A stretch of 64,000 bases of DNA from Chitinophagaceae bacterium. GTDB lineage: Bacteria > Bacteroidota > Bacteroidia > Chitinophagales > Chitinophagaceae. Below the pieces are notes generated by a model. It was not told the origin of the DNA. It saw nothing but the letters and a program-made list of their open reading frames with translations, and did not search any database. The stretch covers positions 124,001-188,000 of the forward strand of contig JADKJV010000001.1 of assembly GCA_016720825.1 (NCBI GenBank). Reading direction: 5' to 3'. Numbering within the stretch: position 1 is the first letter of the stretch; every line of letters begins with the position of its first letter. This document shows, piece by piece, positions 20,288-28,939 of this stretch. The position numbers and the translations under genes are program-made.

Positions 20288-20747
20288 TTACCAGTTATTA
20301 GCCTGGTCTTTGTTGAGGCGTTCGCTTACATCTTCGGGCTGGTGTTCCTGCCAGTCGGGGTCATATTTCACGAACCAGGATATCCATAAACTCCGGCTGA
20401 TACGCATCAGCCAGGGTTGCAGTAAAATCAATAAAAAGGCATTGACACCCAGCCAGTAAAAAACACTGTTGTCATTTACCGAAATCCCGATTGTCAAGCC
20501 CCATAATACCAGGCTCACCACACTCAGGAATACCGTAAGTGCATAGCTCACGTAGCTGGTGCCATAATAAAACCCCACTTCCAGTTCCGTTGGCTGGTTG
20601 CAGACTTTGCAGCGGGTATTCATCTGCAGGTTTTTTTTCATGCTGATACTAACACCATTCACAAATAATTTTCCTTCACGGCAACGGGGACAACGGCAGT
20701 TTACGGCACTGGTGAAATATCCTCTCCTGGGTTTTCGCTGGGTCATT
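20288..20747 (-). CDS. DUF983 family membrane protein
   Basis: A small membrane protein: an N-terminal zinc-ribbon-like part (CPRC at residues ~20-23, CKVC later), then three hydrophobic segments (TVFLSVVSLVLWGLTIGI, FYWLGVNAFLLILLQPWL and a shorter end). I place the start at the ATG at 20747 (MTQRKPRRGYF) rather than further upstream, because a -7 promoter element lies between the two candidates. The family is widespread in Bacteroidota and its role is unknown. It lies 34 nt from the tRNA on the same strand. Confidence 0.82.
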
Positions 20748-20778
20748 TTTCGGGATTCCCGGTTTAAATACGGGGCCG

Positions 20779-20786
20779 CAAAGATA
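20779..20786 (-). promoter_or_regulatory. -7 element TATCTTTG for the DUF983 gene
   Basis: On the minus strand TATCTTTG matches TAnnTTTG and sits 31 nt before the ATG at 20747. A TTTG lies upstream, but only about 14 nt away, shorter than usual. Confidence 0.5.
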
Positions 20787-20803
20787 CATTTTAATAAGGG
20801 CAA

Positions 20804-21183
20804 AGGGGATGAAAAGCCAGGTCATTTACTTTTCCCAAAGTTTGTGAAGCATGAATACGAACAGGAGCCCCGGCAGGAAAGGAACTCGTTGCTTTTTAAG
20901 TGAAGTCCGCTGTAATTGATTACCGTCAACTACTTGATTCTCAAAATGCGGCTTAACGAACTGCAGCAGTCCAGGACAGGCATTTATCAGCTGATTTCAG
21001 AACAGGAAAAACCCAAACAGTGTAACAGGAAGGTTTTTTTACCCCGGATACTATTTTTCCGTGTCAGTACTGAGCAGTTTCATATAAAAAGCCATTATTT
21101 TTATCATTACAAAAGTATACCTGGCAACCACACCAGGCAATCAACAAAACCATTCACCCGATAAATATTTAAACTCATAAATC
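20804..21183. other. Intergenic region without a supported gene
   Basis: About 380 bases between the divergent DUF983 gene and the tail-fibre-like gene. A short open frame (20916-21164) has basic, low-information composition and no ribosome or family support. I see no strong hairpin or repeat. The promoter of the downstream gene should lie in the AT-rich part near 21070-21160. Confidence 0.4.
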
Positions 21184-22449
21184 ATGATGAAAGTTCATTT
21201 TTTTGCAGCATTCCTGCTTTGTTCTGTTCTGTCCTATTCCCAAAACGTGGGGATTGGCACATCGGTCCCTGCTGCAAAGCTGGATGTAAAAACAACTTCA
21301 AATTATGTAGGCCAGTTCAACGGTACCGCACCTATGTACATGGGTCTTTTTGAAAGCGATGTATACCGTGGTTACCTGGGTTCTTACTCAGGAAATCCGG
21401 AAGATGTTGACTTTGGAACAGGAGCTGGTAATGCTACAGGAAAACTTCATTTAACGATCCAGGCTGTTCCAAAAGTTACCGTTAATGCATCCGGACAGGT
21501 AGGAATCGGAACCACTGTTCCTTCACATCTCCTGCACATAAACGGTGGCGATTTGTTTGTACAATCCAGCTCAGGCCTGATTCGCTTTGGGTATGCTGGA
21601 GCAAATGAATGGCAAATGGCTACTACCGGCGCTGGTGCTGACCTCAGATGGTATACTACACCTGATGGCGGTACGACAATTACCCCCAGGCATTATTTCA
21701 GCCAGAATGGTAATATGGGCGTTGGGGGCTTTTCAGGACCCGGCGTACCCCTTGGCCGGCTGGATGTAATCGGAGCCGGAACCTCCTCATCAACTAACAC
21801 ATTCCTTTTAAGAAACTCAAACCTTGATACCATCCTCCGCGTGCGGGATGATGGCCGGATGGGTATCGGCTATAATGGAACATCCTATGGACGGACTTTG
21901 AATATGGGCGGCACGGGTATTAATTTTTATACTGCCAACGAAGTTGCCTTTGGTGGCGCTGTTTTCCCTACTGATACTTCTCTTGTTATCTGGTCGAACA
22001 GCAATTCCAACAACTACCTGGTGTTACAACCCAGCTGGGGCAATACTGGAGTTGGCACTTATACACCCAATGCCAAGTTTCACTTAAATGGCGCCATGCT
22101 CATTGGCGGTAATGCTGCACGTACGGCAGTTGGTTATTCACTGAGTGTAGATGGACAGGTGATATCCGAAGGCTTCACCACATTAAATAGTACCTCATGG
22201 CCTGATTATGTTTTTGAAAAAGACTATACCCTGCGTCCTTTAGCGGAATTAAAAGAATTTATTTTCGCTAACAAACACCTGCCGGGTATTCCCGATGCAG
22301 CAACCATGGAAAAAACTGGGATTAACCTGGGTGAGATGACTAAAAAACTGACTGAAAAAGTGGAAGAGCTTACTTTATACATCATTGAGCTCGACAGGAA
22401 GAATACAGAACTTTCGAAAGAGCTGGAAGCGGTGAAAAAAAATAAATAG
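21184..22449 (+). CDS. Secreted tail-fibre-like repeat protein
   Basis: 421 residues with a signal peptide (MMKVHFFAAFLLCSVLSYSQ). Repeated NVGIGT-x-P-x-x-L-D/H-V units (VGIGTSVPAAKLDV, VGIGTTVPSHLLHI, MGVGGF..PLGRLDV, MGIGYNG, TGVGTYTPNAKFHL) are the beta-helical repeats seen in phage-tail-like and adhesin-like Bacteroidota proteins. The C-terminal third has WPDYVFEKDYTLRPL, ...NKHLPGIPD and a final coiled coil (MTKKLTEKVEELTLYIIEL), a common terminal module that probably drives trimerisation. The location is extracellular or surface; the ligand is unknown. A similar protein is cut by the right edge at 63210. A strong terminator follows. Confidence 0.75.
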   Translation: MMKVHFFAAFLLCSVLSYSQNVGIGTSVPAAKLDVKTTSNYVGQFNGTAPMYMGLFESDVYRGYLGSYSGNPEDVDFGTGAGNATGKLHLTIQAVPKVTVNASGQVGIGTTVPSHLLHINGGDLFVQSSSGLIRFGYAGANEWQMATTGAGADLRWYTTPDGGTTITPRHYFSQNGNMGVGGFSGPGVPLGRLDVIGAGTSSSTNTFLLRNSNLDTILRVRDDGRMGIGYNGTSYGRTLNMGGTGINFYTANEVAFGGAVFPTDTSLVIWSNSNSNNYLVLQPSWGNTGVGTYTPNAKFHLNGAMLIGGNAARTAVGYSLSVDGQVISEGFTTLNSTSWPDYVFEKDYTLRPLAELKEFIFANKHLPGIPDAATMEKTGINLGEMTKKLTEKVEELTLYIIELDRKNTELSKELEAVKKNK

Positions 22450-22477
22450 AAACATTTCTTCTTTGGCCTCAAGCCTG

Positions 22478-22512
22478 AAAATGCGAAACAGATTGTTTCG
22501 CATTTTTTATTT
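22478..22512 (+). terminator. Rho-independent terminator
   Basis: A perfect 13-bp stem AAAATGCGAAACA/TGTTTCGCATTTT with a 3-nt loop (22478-22506), followed by T-rich sequence, 28 nt after the stop of the tail-fibre-like gene. Confidence 0.85.
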
Positions 22513-22692
22513 TGTATAACGTCACGCCGGATCCCTTGCATTTCCCTAAGCCGCAGCAACAAATATTCCGGAACAGGAGACCCGGCTAAGAAGGCGTCAT
22601 CGATACATATTCAACTCACCCTAAATAACCATACCTGTGATCAGGGAATAAAGCACACAAACATTCACTCCTCCCCTCCCGTTACCTGCCAA

Positions 22693-23181
22693 TCACCGAA
22701 ACCAGGTATGCTCCAGGTGCATCACCATGTCTTTATATTTTGTATCACCTTTTATGGTTAAAAAGAAAACAACTTTCGTCACCCTTGACCCATTTTCAGA
22801 ATGGCTTGAGTAAGTTCCCAGTGGTGTTAAACTGATACCGCTGATGGCTCCGGTTTCTTCCTGCAGGTACTGGTCATTCATCAGGTTGTTTTTAGCGGCC
22901 TGCCAGGCATCCGTCATGGGCATCACTGCCAGGAAAACGGTCTGTACCAGCAAGATCAGAAAAACAATAACCAGGATAACTTTTTCAGGCATTGCACGCA
23001 ACTTGTATTTCTCTTTTTCCACCACACGGTTGTAGAAAAATCCGGTAATCCCTGCCAGCAGCATCATCTCCCCTACCCAACGGCTTTCCCAAAAAAAATA
23101 CCAGTTCATCACCCGGCAGGCTACCCCGTAAACAATAAATAATATCCCGGTGAAGAACAGGAAACGGAGTGTGTTATTCAT
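22693..23181 (-). CDS. Hypothetical membrane protein (Coa1-like layout)
   Basis: I start it at the ATG at 23181 (MNNTLRFLFFTGILFIVYG). Three hydrophobic segments (residues ~4-22, ~33-50 and ~66-88) are followed by a ~80-residue soluble domain. That domain starts AWQAAKNNLMND and ends with beta strands (VVFFLTIKGDTKYKDMVMHLEH). The layout resembles proteins annotated as cytochrome oxidase assembly factor 1-like, but the similarity is weak and I give no function. It is followed by a gene-free stretch of about 180 bases. Confidence 0.65.
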   Translation of the reverse strand: MNNTLRFLFFTGILFIVYGVACRVMNWYFFWESRWVGEMMLLAGITGFFYNRVVEKEKYKLRAMPEKVILVIVFLILLVQTVFLAVMPMTDAWQAAKNNLMNDQYLQEETGAISGISLTPLGTYSSHSENGSRVTKVVFFLTIKGDTKYKDMVMHLEHTWFR

Positions 23182-23222
23182 GCGCTGAAATTTAATAGTG
23201 AACAAACTTTTACCGGGTACGT

Positions 23223-23261
23223 TCTTCGAAGCTGCTCTTCGAAACTGTTCTTCGAGACCTC
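23223..23261. repeat. Three-copy 13-nt tandem repeat
   Basis: TCTTCGAAGCTGC, TCTTCGAAACTGT and TCTTCGAGACCTC stand in tandem between tatD and the downstream membrane-protein gene. A GCGAAG-containing fourth relative and an inverted CGCC-TCC-GGCG lie just right of it. Confidence 0.6.
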
Positions 23262-23301
23262 TGGTCGCGAAGTCCTATTCTATCGCCTCCGGCGATAACA
23301 A

Positions 23302-24072
23302 CTAATCAAACCGGAATAAATTCTTCGCATTCGCCGTAGTAATCCCCGCCATCTCCTCCTGACCCATCTCTTTTACATCAGCCAGTTTCTGGATTACATA
23401 CTTCAGGTAAGATGGTTCATTCGTTTTGCCCCGGTACGGAACCGGTGCCAGGTAAGGTGAATCCGTTTCCAGCACTAAAAAAGCAGGATCAATATTTTTT
23501 ATCGCCGCATCCAACCCTGAGTTTTTGAAAGTAAGCACACCACCAATCCCCAGGTAAAAACCAAGTTCCGTTATTTTTTGGGCCTGCTCCGCATTACCCG
23601 AAAAACAATGGAAGATACCGCGCAGTTTGCCATGCTGGTATTTCCTGACTGATTCAATACACTCATCCGTTGAATTGCGGCTATGGATCACCAGCGGCAA
23701 GTCTTTTTCCAAAGCCCATTCAATCTGCTCATGGAAAGCCAGGTATTGTTCAGCGTCAAAATTGCGGTCCCAGTAAAAATCAAGCCCCGTTTCACCCACC
23801 GCCCAGAACCGGCCTGCATCGAGGTAATCGCGGGCAATCTTCAGCTCATCCCGGTAATTCGCCTTCACCGAACAGGGGTGCAAACCCATCATGGGGAAAC
23901 AGGTTTGCGGATACTGGCGGGAAAGACCAATCAGGTCCTCATGGGTTTCTGAATCTATAGCCGGCAGAAACACTTTTGCAACACCCTCATTTTCAGCCCT
24001 TTTTAACAGCTGCTCCAGGTCGGGCTTCATCTCCGGAATGTAAATATGGGCATGGGTGTCAACCAGGATCAT
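23302..24072 (-). CDS. tatD: TatD family metal-dependent hydrolase
   Basis: 256-residue TIM-barrel nuclease of the TatD family (3'-5' exonuclease/DNase activity in characterised members), cytoplasmic. Metal-binding motifs are complete: DTHAHIY at residues 5-11, GETGLDFYWD near 93, VIHSRN near 128, HCFSGN near 154 and ETDSPYLAP near 203, the last being the classic TatD signature. The length is standard. It is divergent from the lipoprotein gene at 24189. Confidence 0.92.
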   Translation of the reverse strand: MILVDTHAHIYIPEMKPDLEQLLKRAENEGVAKVFLPAIDSETHEDLIGLSRQYPQTCFPMMGLHPCSVKANYRDELKIARDYLDAGRFWAVGETGLDFYWDRNFDAEQYLAFHEQIEWALEKDLPLVIHSRNSTDECIESVRKYQHGKLRGIFHCFSGNAEQAQKITELGFYLGIGGVLTFKNSGLDAAIKNIDPAFLVLETDSPYLAPVPYRGKTNEPSYLKYVIQKLADVKEMGQEEMAGITTANAKNLFRFD

Positions 24073-24188
24073 TTTTTATATCTTTAGTCCCGTAAAAATC
24101 CGTAAAAACTTTAAGAAAGCTTTAAACCTGAGGCAATAAAAAGCATCCAATTCCCGTCATCTCAATCAACTCCTTAAAACCGACAATC

Positions 24189-25085
24189 ATGAAAAAGAGG
24201 TTTAACCTTGTTTCCCTCGCTGCTGTTATTTTTTCACTGAGTCTTTTCGTTATCATTTCCTGTACCAAAGAAAAAAGCGGAGATGGTACAAATGCACAGC
24301 AGGAAACAGAAGCTTCACAAGTTTCCAGCCAGGCTGATGGAGAAGCTGAAATCGTATTCAACGATGTTTTCGACAATGCTATGGGCGCCAGCGATGAAGT
24401 TGGTGTAGCCGGCGTTGGCGTTTTCGGCAGGGTTACTGCCTGTCATACTGTAACTGTTACACACCTTACACCCGGCGTTGTATTCCCGATCCGCATCGTC
24501 ATTGATTTCGGAACTACAGGTTGTATCGGACCTGATGGTCGTACACGCCGTGGTAAAATCATTACTGAATATACCGGCCGGTTAATGTATCCCGGAACAT
24601 CCGCCACTACTACTTTTGATGGCTACTACGTCGACAGTGTGCATGTTGAAGGCACCCATAGTATCAGCAATGTAAGCACAGTAAATACCCAACCCATTGT
24701 ACGCAAGTTTAAGGTGGATGTGGTAAATGCTAAACTGACCCGCCCGAATGGTAATTATACGAAATGGAACAGCCACAAGACTATCACCCAAATGGAAGGC
24801 ACTACCACCAACCTCCCGCTTGATGATATTTTTAAAGTGGAAGGTTCTGCCAGTGGCCAGGGACTCAGGGGTAACCTCCTTGTAGGCTGGGAATCAGTGA
24901 TTACCGAACCACTCGTGAAACGTTTTAACTGCCGCTGGATCGTAAAAGGGAAAGTAAGAACCGTTCGGGTTAACTCGAATGTGAACAGTCCCTGGGTAGC
25001 CCTTTTGGACTTCGGAGCAGGCACCTGCGACAACCAGGCAGTGGTTACAATCAACGGAATCCCGCATCAAATTACTTTGCCGTAA
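24189..25085 (+). CDS. Lipoprotein of unknown function
   Basis: 298 residues. The signal peptide ends in lipobox IISC (Cys25), followed by a polar linker (TKEKSGDGTNAQQETEAS). The mature part is beta-rich with several cysteines (TACHTVTV, TGCIGPDGR, FNCRWIV, GTCDNQ) that could form disulfides. I do not recognise a family. Similar all-beta lipoproteins with the TGCIGPDGRTRRGKI segment are frequent in Chitinophagaceae, by my recollection. It stands alone and is closed by a terminator. Confidence 0.72.
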   Translation: MKKRFNLVSLAAVIFSLSLFVIISCTKEKSGDGTNAQQETEASQVSSQADGEAEIVFNDVFDNAMGASDEVGVAGVGVFGRVTACHTVTVTHLTPGVVFPIRIVIDFGTTGCIGPDGRTRRGKIITEYTGRLMYPGTSATTTFDGYYVDSVHVEGTHSISNVSTVNTQPIVRKFKVDVVNAKLTRPNGNYTKWNSHKTITQMEGTTTNLPLDDIFKVEGSASGQGLRGNLLVGWESVITEPLVKRFNCRWIVKGKVRTVRVNSNVNSPWVALLDFGAGTCDNQAVVTINGIPHQITLP

Positions 25086-25138
25086 TTAAAAAAATATTAT
25101 ACATTTAAACTAGTTTTCATAGGGTACGGATTAAAAAC

Positions 25139-25172
25139 GGGCCAGGGTTTCTACCCCGGCCCTAACTTTTTT
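25139..25172 (+). terminator. Rho-independent terminator
   Basis: GGGCCAGGG-TTTCTA-CCCCGGCCC forms a 9-bp stem with one mismatch, followed by TAACTTTTTT. It lies 53 nt after the lipoprotein stop. Confidence 0.8.
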
Positions 25173-25222
25173 ATAGGCGGATATGTTTGTTTAATTGATC
25201 ACAGACAATAATTCATTCCCTG

Positions 25223-25855
25223 CTAATTGATTCCGCCAAAACCCCAGCCTTTCAATTTTATATTTTTCATCACCGCTGGCAGGATCTGCTGCATTTGCGG
25301 AAAAGCTTTTTCACTGTCGTGAAACACCAGGATTGATCCGGGTTTAGTGTGTTTATTCAGCTGCTCTACCGATTTTGAAATACTAACCGAAGGATCAAAA
25401 TCACCACTCAGCAAATCCCACATGATAATTTTTGTATCAGCCCCTAAAACCTTTTTAACAGCCTTTGCCTGCGCTGAACGCAATCTTCCATAAGGCGGCC
25501 TGAATAAACGGGAGCTGATTACACGGGCAGATTTTTTTACATCCTCAATGTATGTATCCAATGGCGTATGCCACCCGTTCTTGTGCGTGTGTGTATGGTT
25601 ACCGGCACTGTGCCCTTCATCGAGGATGCGCTTATATATTCCGGGATACTGCTCCACATTCTTTCCGATACAGAAGAAACTGGCCTTCGCATCAAACTCT
25701 TTGAGTAAATCAAGCACCCAGGGTGTAACAACAGGATGCGGGCCATCATCAAAACTCAGGTACACCTGGTTATCCAATGCAGGTAATCGCCAGATACGTT
25801 GCGGATAAATCCACCTCAGCCAGGCCGGCGTTTTATATAAATAAGGCAATGACAC
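25223..25855 (-). CDS. Polysaccharide deacetylase (NodB domain)
   Basis: 210 residues, metal-dependent CE4-type deacetylase acting on N-acetylated sugars, possibly peptidoglycan or an exopolysaccharide; the substrate is unknown. All five NodB motifs are visible: LSFDDGPHP (residues ~33-41), HTHTH (~88), RPPYGRLRSA (~120), WDLLSGDFD (~147) and LVFHDS (~178). There is no clear signal peptide; a short hydrophobic N-terminus (LYKTPAWLRWIYP) may associate with the membrane. It is divergent from gltX with only 50 bases between. Confidence 0.9.
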   Translation of the reverse strand: MSLPYLYKTPAWLRWIYPQRIWRLPALDNQVYLSFDDGPHPVVTPWVLDLLKEFDAKASFFCIGKNVEQYPGIYKRILDEGHSAGNHTHTHKNGWHTPLDTYIEDVKKSARVISSRLFRPPYGRLRSAQAKAVKKVLGADTKIIMWDLLSGDFDPSVSISKSVEQLNKHTKPGSILVFHDSEKAFPQMQQILPAVMKNIKLKGWGFGGIN

Positions 25856-25892
25856 GATAGCCGCAAGTTACAAAAGCAAAGCCACCGGGCTT

Positions 25893-25900
25893 TATCTTTG
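25893..25900 (+). promoter_or_regulatory. -7 element TATCTTTG for gltX
   Basis: TATCTTTG matches TAnnTTTG and ends 5 nt before the gltX ATG, implying a leaderless or very short-leader transcript. No matching -33 TTG is evident. Confidence 0.5.
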
Positions 25901-25905
25901 CAGCA

Positions 25906-27430
25906 ATGGAAAAGAAAATCAGGGTTCGCTTTGCACCCAGTCCCACAGGCGGTTTACACCTCGGTGGCGTACGCACTGTTTTATACAATTACCTTTTTGC
26001 AAAACAAAACAAAGGAACTTTTATTGTACGCATTGAAGACACAGACCAGAACAGGTATGTTGACGGTGCCGAAGATTATATTTTCGACTGCCTGAAATGG
26101 GCAGGCCTTGAGCCCGATGAAAGCCCGCGCCACGGCGGCGCATTCGGACCCTACCGCCAGAGTGAAAGAAAAGCCCTGTACAGGGAATATGCAGACAAGC
26201 TGGTAGCCGAAGGACATGCTTACTATGCATTCGACACTCCCGAAGATCTGGAGCGCATGCGCCAGGATTTCAAAACAGACGAGAACCCTTCTCCCCAATA
26301 TGATCTTACGATCCGTATGAAAATGCGGAACTCACTCACACTTTCACCGGAAGAAACAGCTGCTTTATTACAGGCAGGCACCCGGCATGTAGTCCGTATC
26401 AAAATCCCGGAGAACAGGCAGGTTTCTTTCCATGATATGATCCGCGGGGATGTACAGTTTGACACCCGTGTGGTGGATGATAAAGTATTACTGAAAGCAG
26501 ATGGCATGCCTACTTACCATCTTGCCGTGGTTGTTGATGATTACCTCATGCAGATCAGCCATGCATTCCGCGGTGAAGAATGGCTGCCCTCCGCCCCTGT
26601 ACATATTTTACTCTGGGAATATTTATTCGGTATTGACCAGATGCCCAAATGGGCACACCTGCCATTGATTCTCGGTCCGCAGGGAAAACTCAGCAAAAGG
26701 GATGGCGCCAAATACGGATTCCCCGTATTCGCCATGAACTGGAATGATCCCAAAACCAAAGAACTCACGGAAGGCTTCCGCGAAAAAGGTTTTTTACCCG
26801 AAGCCTTTGTAAACCTGCTCGCATTATTAGGCTGGAACGATGGCAGTGAAAGGGAAATCTTTACCAAAGATGAACTCGTGGATGCATTTTCCATGGAACG
26901 CGTTCACGCTGCCGGCGCCCGCTTCGATTATGAAAAAGCCAAATGGTTCAACCACGAATGGATTAAAAAAACAGATGCAGCCGCACTGGCAACACCTGTA
27001 AAAAAATTACTGGCTGATGCCGGTGTTCACACGGCAGATGATGCTTTAATCAATGTAATAAATGTTGAAGAGAGACCGCTGCTCCCTTCTTCCTGATTTC
27101 GTTTCTCAAACTGCCTTCCTTTTCAAAGCACCCGATACCTGGGACCTGCCCGCTGTCAAACCCAAATGGAATGAAGCCAAACAGGTTTTCTTCAAACAAC
27201 TAATCAGCAACTGGTCAGCCACGAATGACTGGACCAACACTGTTCTTGAAAATAATTTCCAGACCACTGTTGTGGCCAACCAGTTAAAACCGGGTGAAGT
27301 ATTACTGCCCCTGCGTATTATGCTTGTTGGCGGGAAATTCGGTCCGGGTGTATTTGACATTGCCGGCCTGCTGGGAAAAGAAGAAACCCTGCAGCGGATA
27401 GAAAAAGCCCTCGTGGCCTTCAACGCCTGA
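25906..27430 (+). CDS. gltX: GltX, glutamyl-tRNA synthetase (single-base frameshift)
   Basis: Class I aminoacyl-tRNA synthetase that charges tRNA-Glu. RFAPSPTGGLHLGGVRT (HIGH motif region, residues ~7-23), RIEDTDQNRY, the zinc-free insertion region and LSKRDGAKYG (KMSKS motif, ~264) are intact in the first frame. That frame ends at 27096 after an out-of-frame tail (EERPLLPSS). The C-terminal anticodon-binding part continues in the next frame from about 27062: RCSLLPDFVSQTAFLFKAP to VAFNA at 27430. A one-base insertion around 27050-27067 accounts for it. The joined length of about 507 residues is normal. Loss of the C-terminal domain in an essential gene is unlikely to be tolerated, so a consensus error is probable. 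Confidence 0.92.
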
Positions 27431-28420
27431 TTATCCCTGTTGCTGGATCAGGTCCATCACCGCAGTGATTTTTTCCCTGTATTCATTTTCGATGAATAAC
27501 ATATCGGCCGGTTCGAGCATGAATGAAGCCGCAGTGTTTTGACGGGCCTGCTCTACCGTGCGTATACCGGGAATAACTACTGATATTGCGGGGTATGACA
27601 TGATGTATCGCATAGCCAGATCCGTTTTGCTGCAGCTGTATTTATCACAAAGTTTCCATACACCGGCAAGCGCTTCATTGGCTTTTTCCACCACTTCTTT
27701 CTTCATTCTTTTTTTGCGATGGTCATTGTCTGCGAACTCAGCTACCCGGTCAAATTTCCCGGTAAGCAATCCAAACTGCAAAGGCATCCTGGCAATTAAT
27801 CCATACCCTGCACCGGCAGCCTTATCCAGCAGCGGCAGTGCCCGCTGGTTGATCATATTCAGCACCAGCTGGAATCCATTACCCGCCTGGTGTTTTATTA
27901 ACCATTCTGCTTCGGGCATCGGATCAAAAGTATTCAGTGAAATGCCCCAGTAGCGGATCTTGCCCTGTTTTTGCAGGGTGTCCATGGCCTTCAGGCATTC
28001 ACCTTTTTCGAGGGAATCAACCCTGACTGTATGCAGCTGGTAATAATCAATAGCTTCTTTTTTCAATCTCCGCAGGCTGTTTTCACAGGCACTGATCAGC
28101 CAGGCAGCTGAATAATCGGTAGTGAATACGCCATCCCTGGCTACGTTCCCGCCTTTGGTAGCGATCACCACTTCTTTGTTTCCTGCCAGCGTTTTTCCCA
28201 GGATTTCTTCGGAATGTCCCAGGCCATAAATATCTGCCGTGTCAAAAAAATTGACCCCGGCATCCAGGGCGGCATGGATTGCTTTTACAGATTCGCGGTC
28301 ATCCACATCGCCCCAGCCAATGGCCGTCTGTCCCACCATGGCCCCGCCGCCAATGGCCCAGGCGCCAAATCCGGTCTCGCTTACGTTTAATGAAGTATTG
28401 CCAAATTTCCTGTATCGCAT
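27431..28420 (-). CDS. Aldo/keto reductase
   Basis: NADPH-dependent oxidoreductase of the AKR superfamily, cytoplasmic, substrate unknown. I start it at the ATG at 28420 (MRYRKFGNTSLNVSETGFG). The catalytic tetrad is visible: Asp and Tyr in NFFDTADIYG, Lys in VVIATKGG and His in YYQLHTVR. The cofactor end motif SVVIPGIRTVEQARQN is near residue 290. At 329 residues it is standard for the general-stress YdbC/IolS-like group. It is convergent with gltX, whose stop lies at the adjacent base. Confidence 0.88.
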   Translation of the reverse strand: MRYRKFGNTSLNVSETGFGAWAIGGGAMVGQTAIGWGDVDDRESVKAIHAALDAGVNFFDTADIYGLGHSEEILGKTLAGNKEVVIATKGGNVARDGVFTTDYSAAWLISACENSLRRLKKEAIDYYQLHTVRVDSLEKGECLKAMDTLQKQGKIRYWGISLNTFDPMPEAEWLIKHQAGNGFQLVLNMINQRALPLLDKAAGAGYGLIARMPLQFGLLTGKFDRVAEFADNDHRKKRMKKEVVEKANEALAGVWKLCDKYSCSKTDLAMRYIMSYPAISVVIPGIRTVEQARQNTAASFMLEPADMLFIENEYREKITAVMDLIQQQG

Positions 28421-28451
28421 AATGAAATATACAACCTTATTCAAACTAATG

Positions 28452-28459
28452 TAATTTTG
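28452..28459 (+). promoter_or_regulatory. -7 element TAATTTTG for the B12-binding gene
   Basis: TAATTTTG fits TAnnTTTG, 17 nt before the ATG at 28477. It may drive the whole downstream same-strand run to 33126. Confidence 0.5.
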
Positions 28460-28476
28460 ACAAACACAATTCTGTT

Positions 28477-28884
28477 ATGAACAGACCGATCAGGGTTTTA
28501 GTGGCTAAAGTTGGTCTCGACGGTCATGACCGCGGAGCTAAAGTTATTGCCACGGCACTGCGTGATGCCGGTATGGAAGTGATTTATACCGGGCTCCGGC
28601 AGACTGCAGAAATGGTGGTGAATTCCGCCCTGCAGGAAGATGTGGATGCTATTGGCGTGAGTATTTTATCCGGCGCCCACATGACTGTTTTCCCCCGTAT
28701 CATGAACCTGATGAAGGAAAAAGGCATGGATGATGTGCTGCTTACCGGCGGGGGAATCATCCCTGAAGACGATATGGAACAGCTCCACACCCTCGGCGTA
28801 GGGAAATTATTTGCCCCGGGCACACCAACCGCCGATATCTCTTCCTATATTCATGGCTGGGTGGACGAACACCGGAAATTCTGA
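28477..28884 (+). CDS. Cobalamin-binding domain protein (methylmalonyl-CoA mutase small-subunit type)
   Basis: 135 residues corresponding to the C-terminal B12-binding domain of methylmalonyl-CoA mutase-type enzymes. It contains the DxHxxG histidine-ligand motif (VGLDGHDRGAKVIA, residues ~12-25), SILSGAHMTVFP and TGGGIIPEDD, all on the B12-binding face. Free-standing versions pair with a separate catalytic subunit (as in acyl-CoA mutases), which is not in this window. The methylmalonyl-CoA epimerase at 50974 suggests the pathway is present. It is followed 55 bases later by the ATP-grasp cluster on the same strand. Confidence 0.87.
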   Translation: MNRPIRVLVAKVGLDGHDRGAKVIATALRDAGMEVIYTGLRQTAEMVVNSALQEDVDAIGVSILSGAHMTVFPRIMNLMKEKGMDDVLLTGGGIIPEDDMEQLHTLGVGKLFAPGTPTADISSYIHGWVDEHRKF

Positions 28885-28939
28885 CGATTGCTTCCACATG
28901 GCAGCCTGCCATGCATTTTCTTTTGTAAATTCAGCGCCA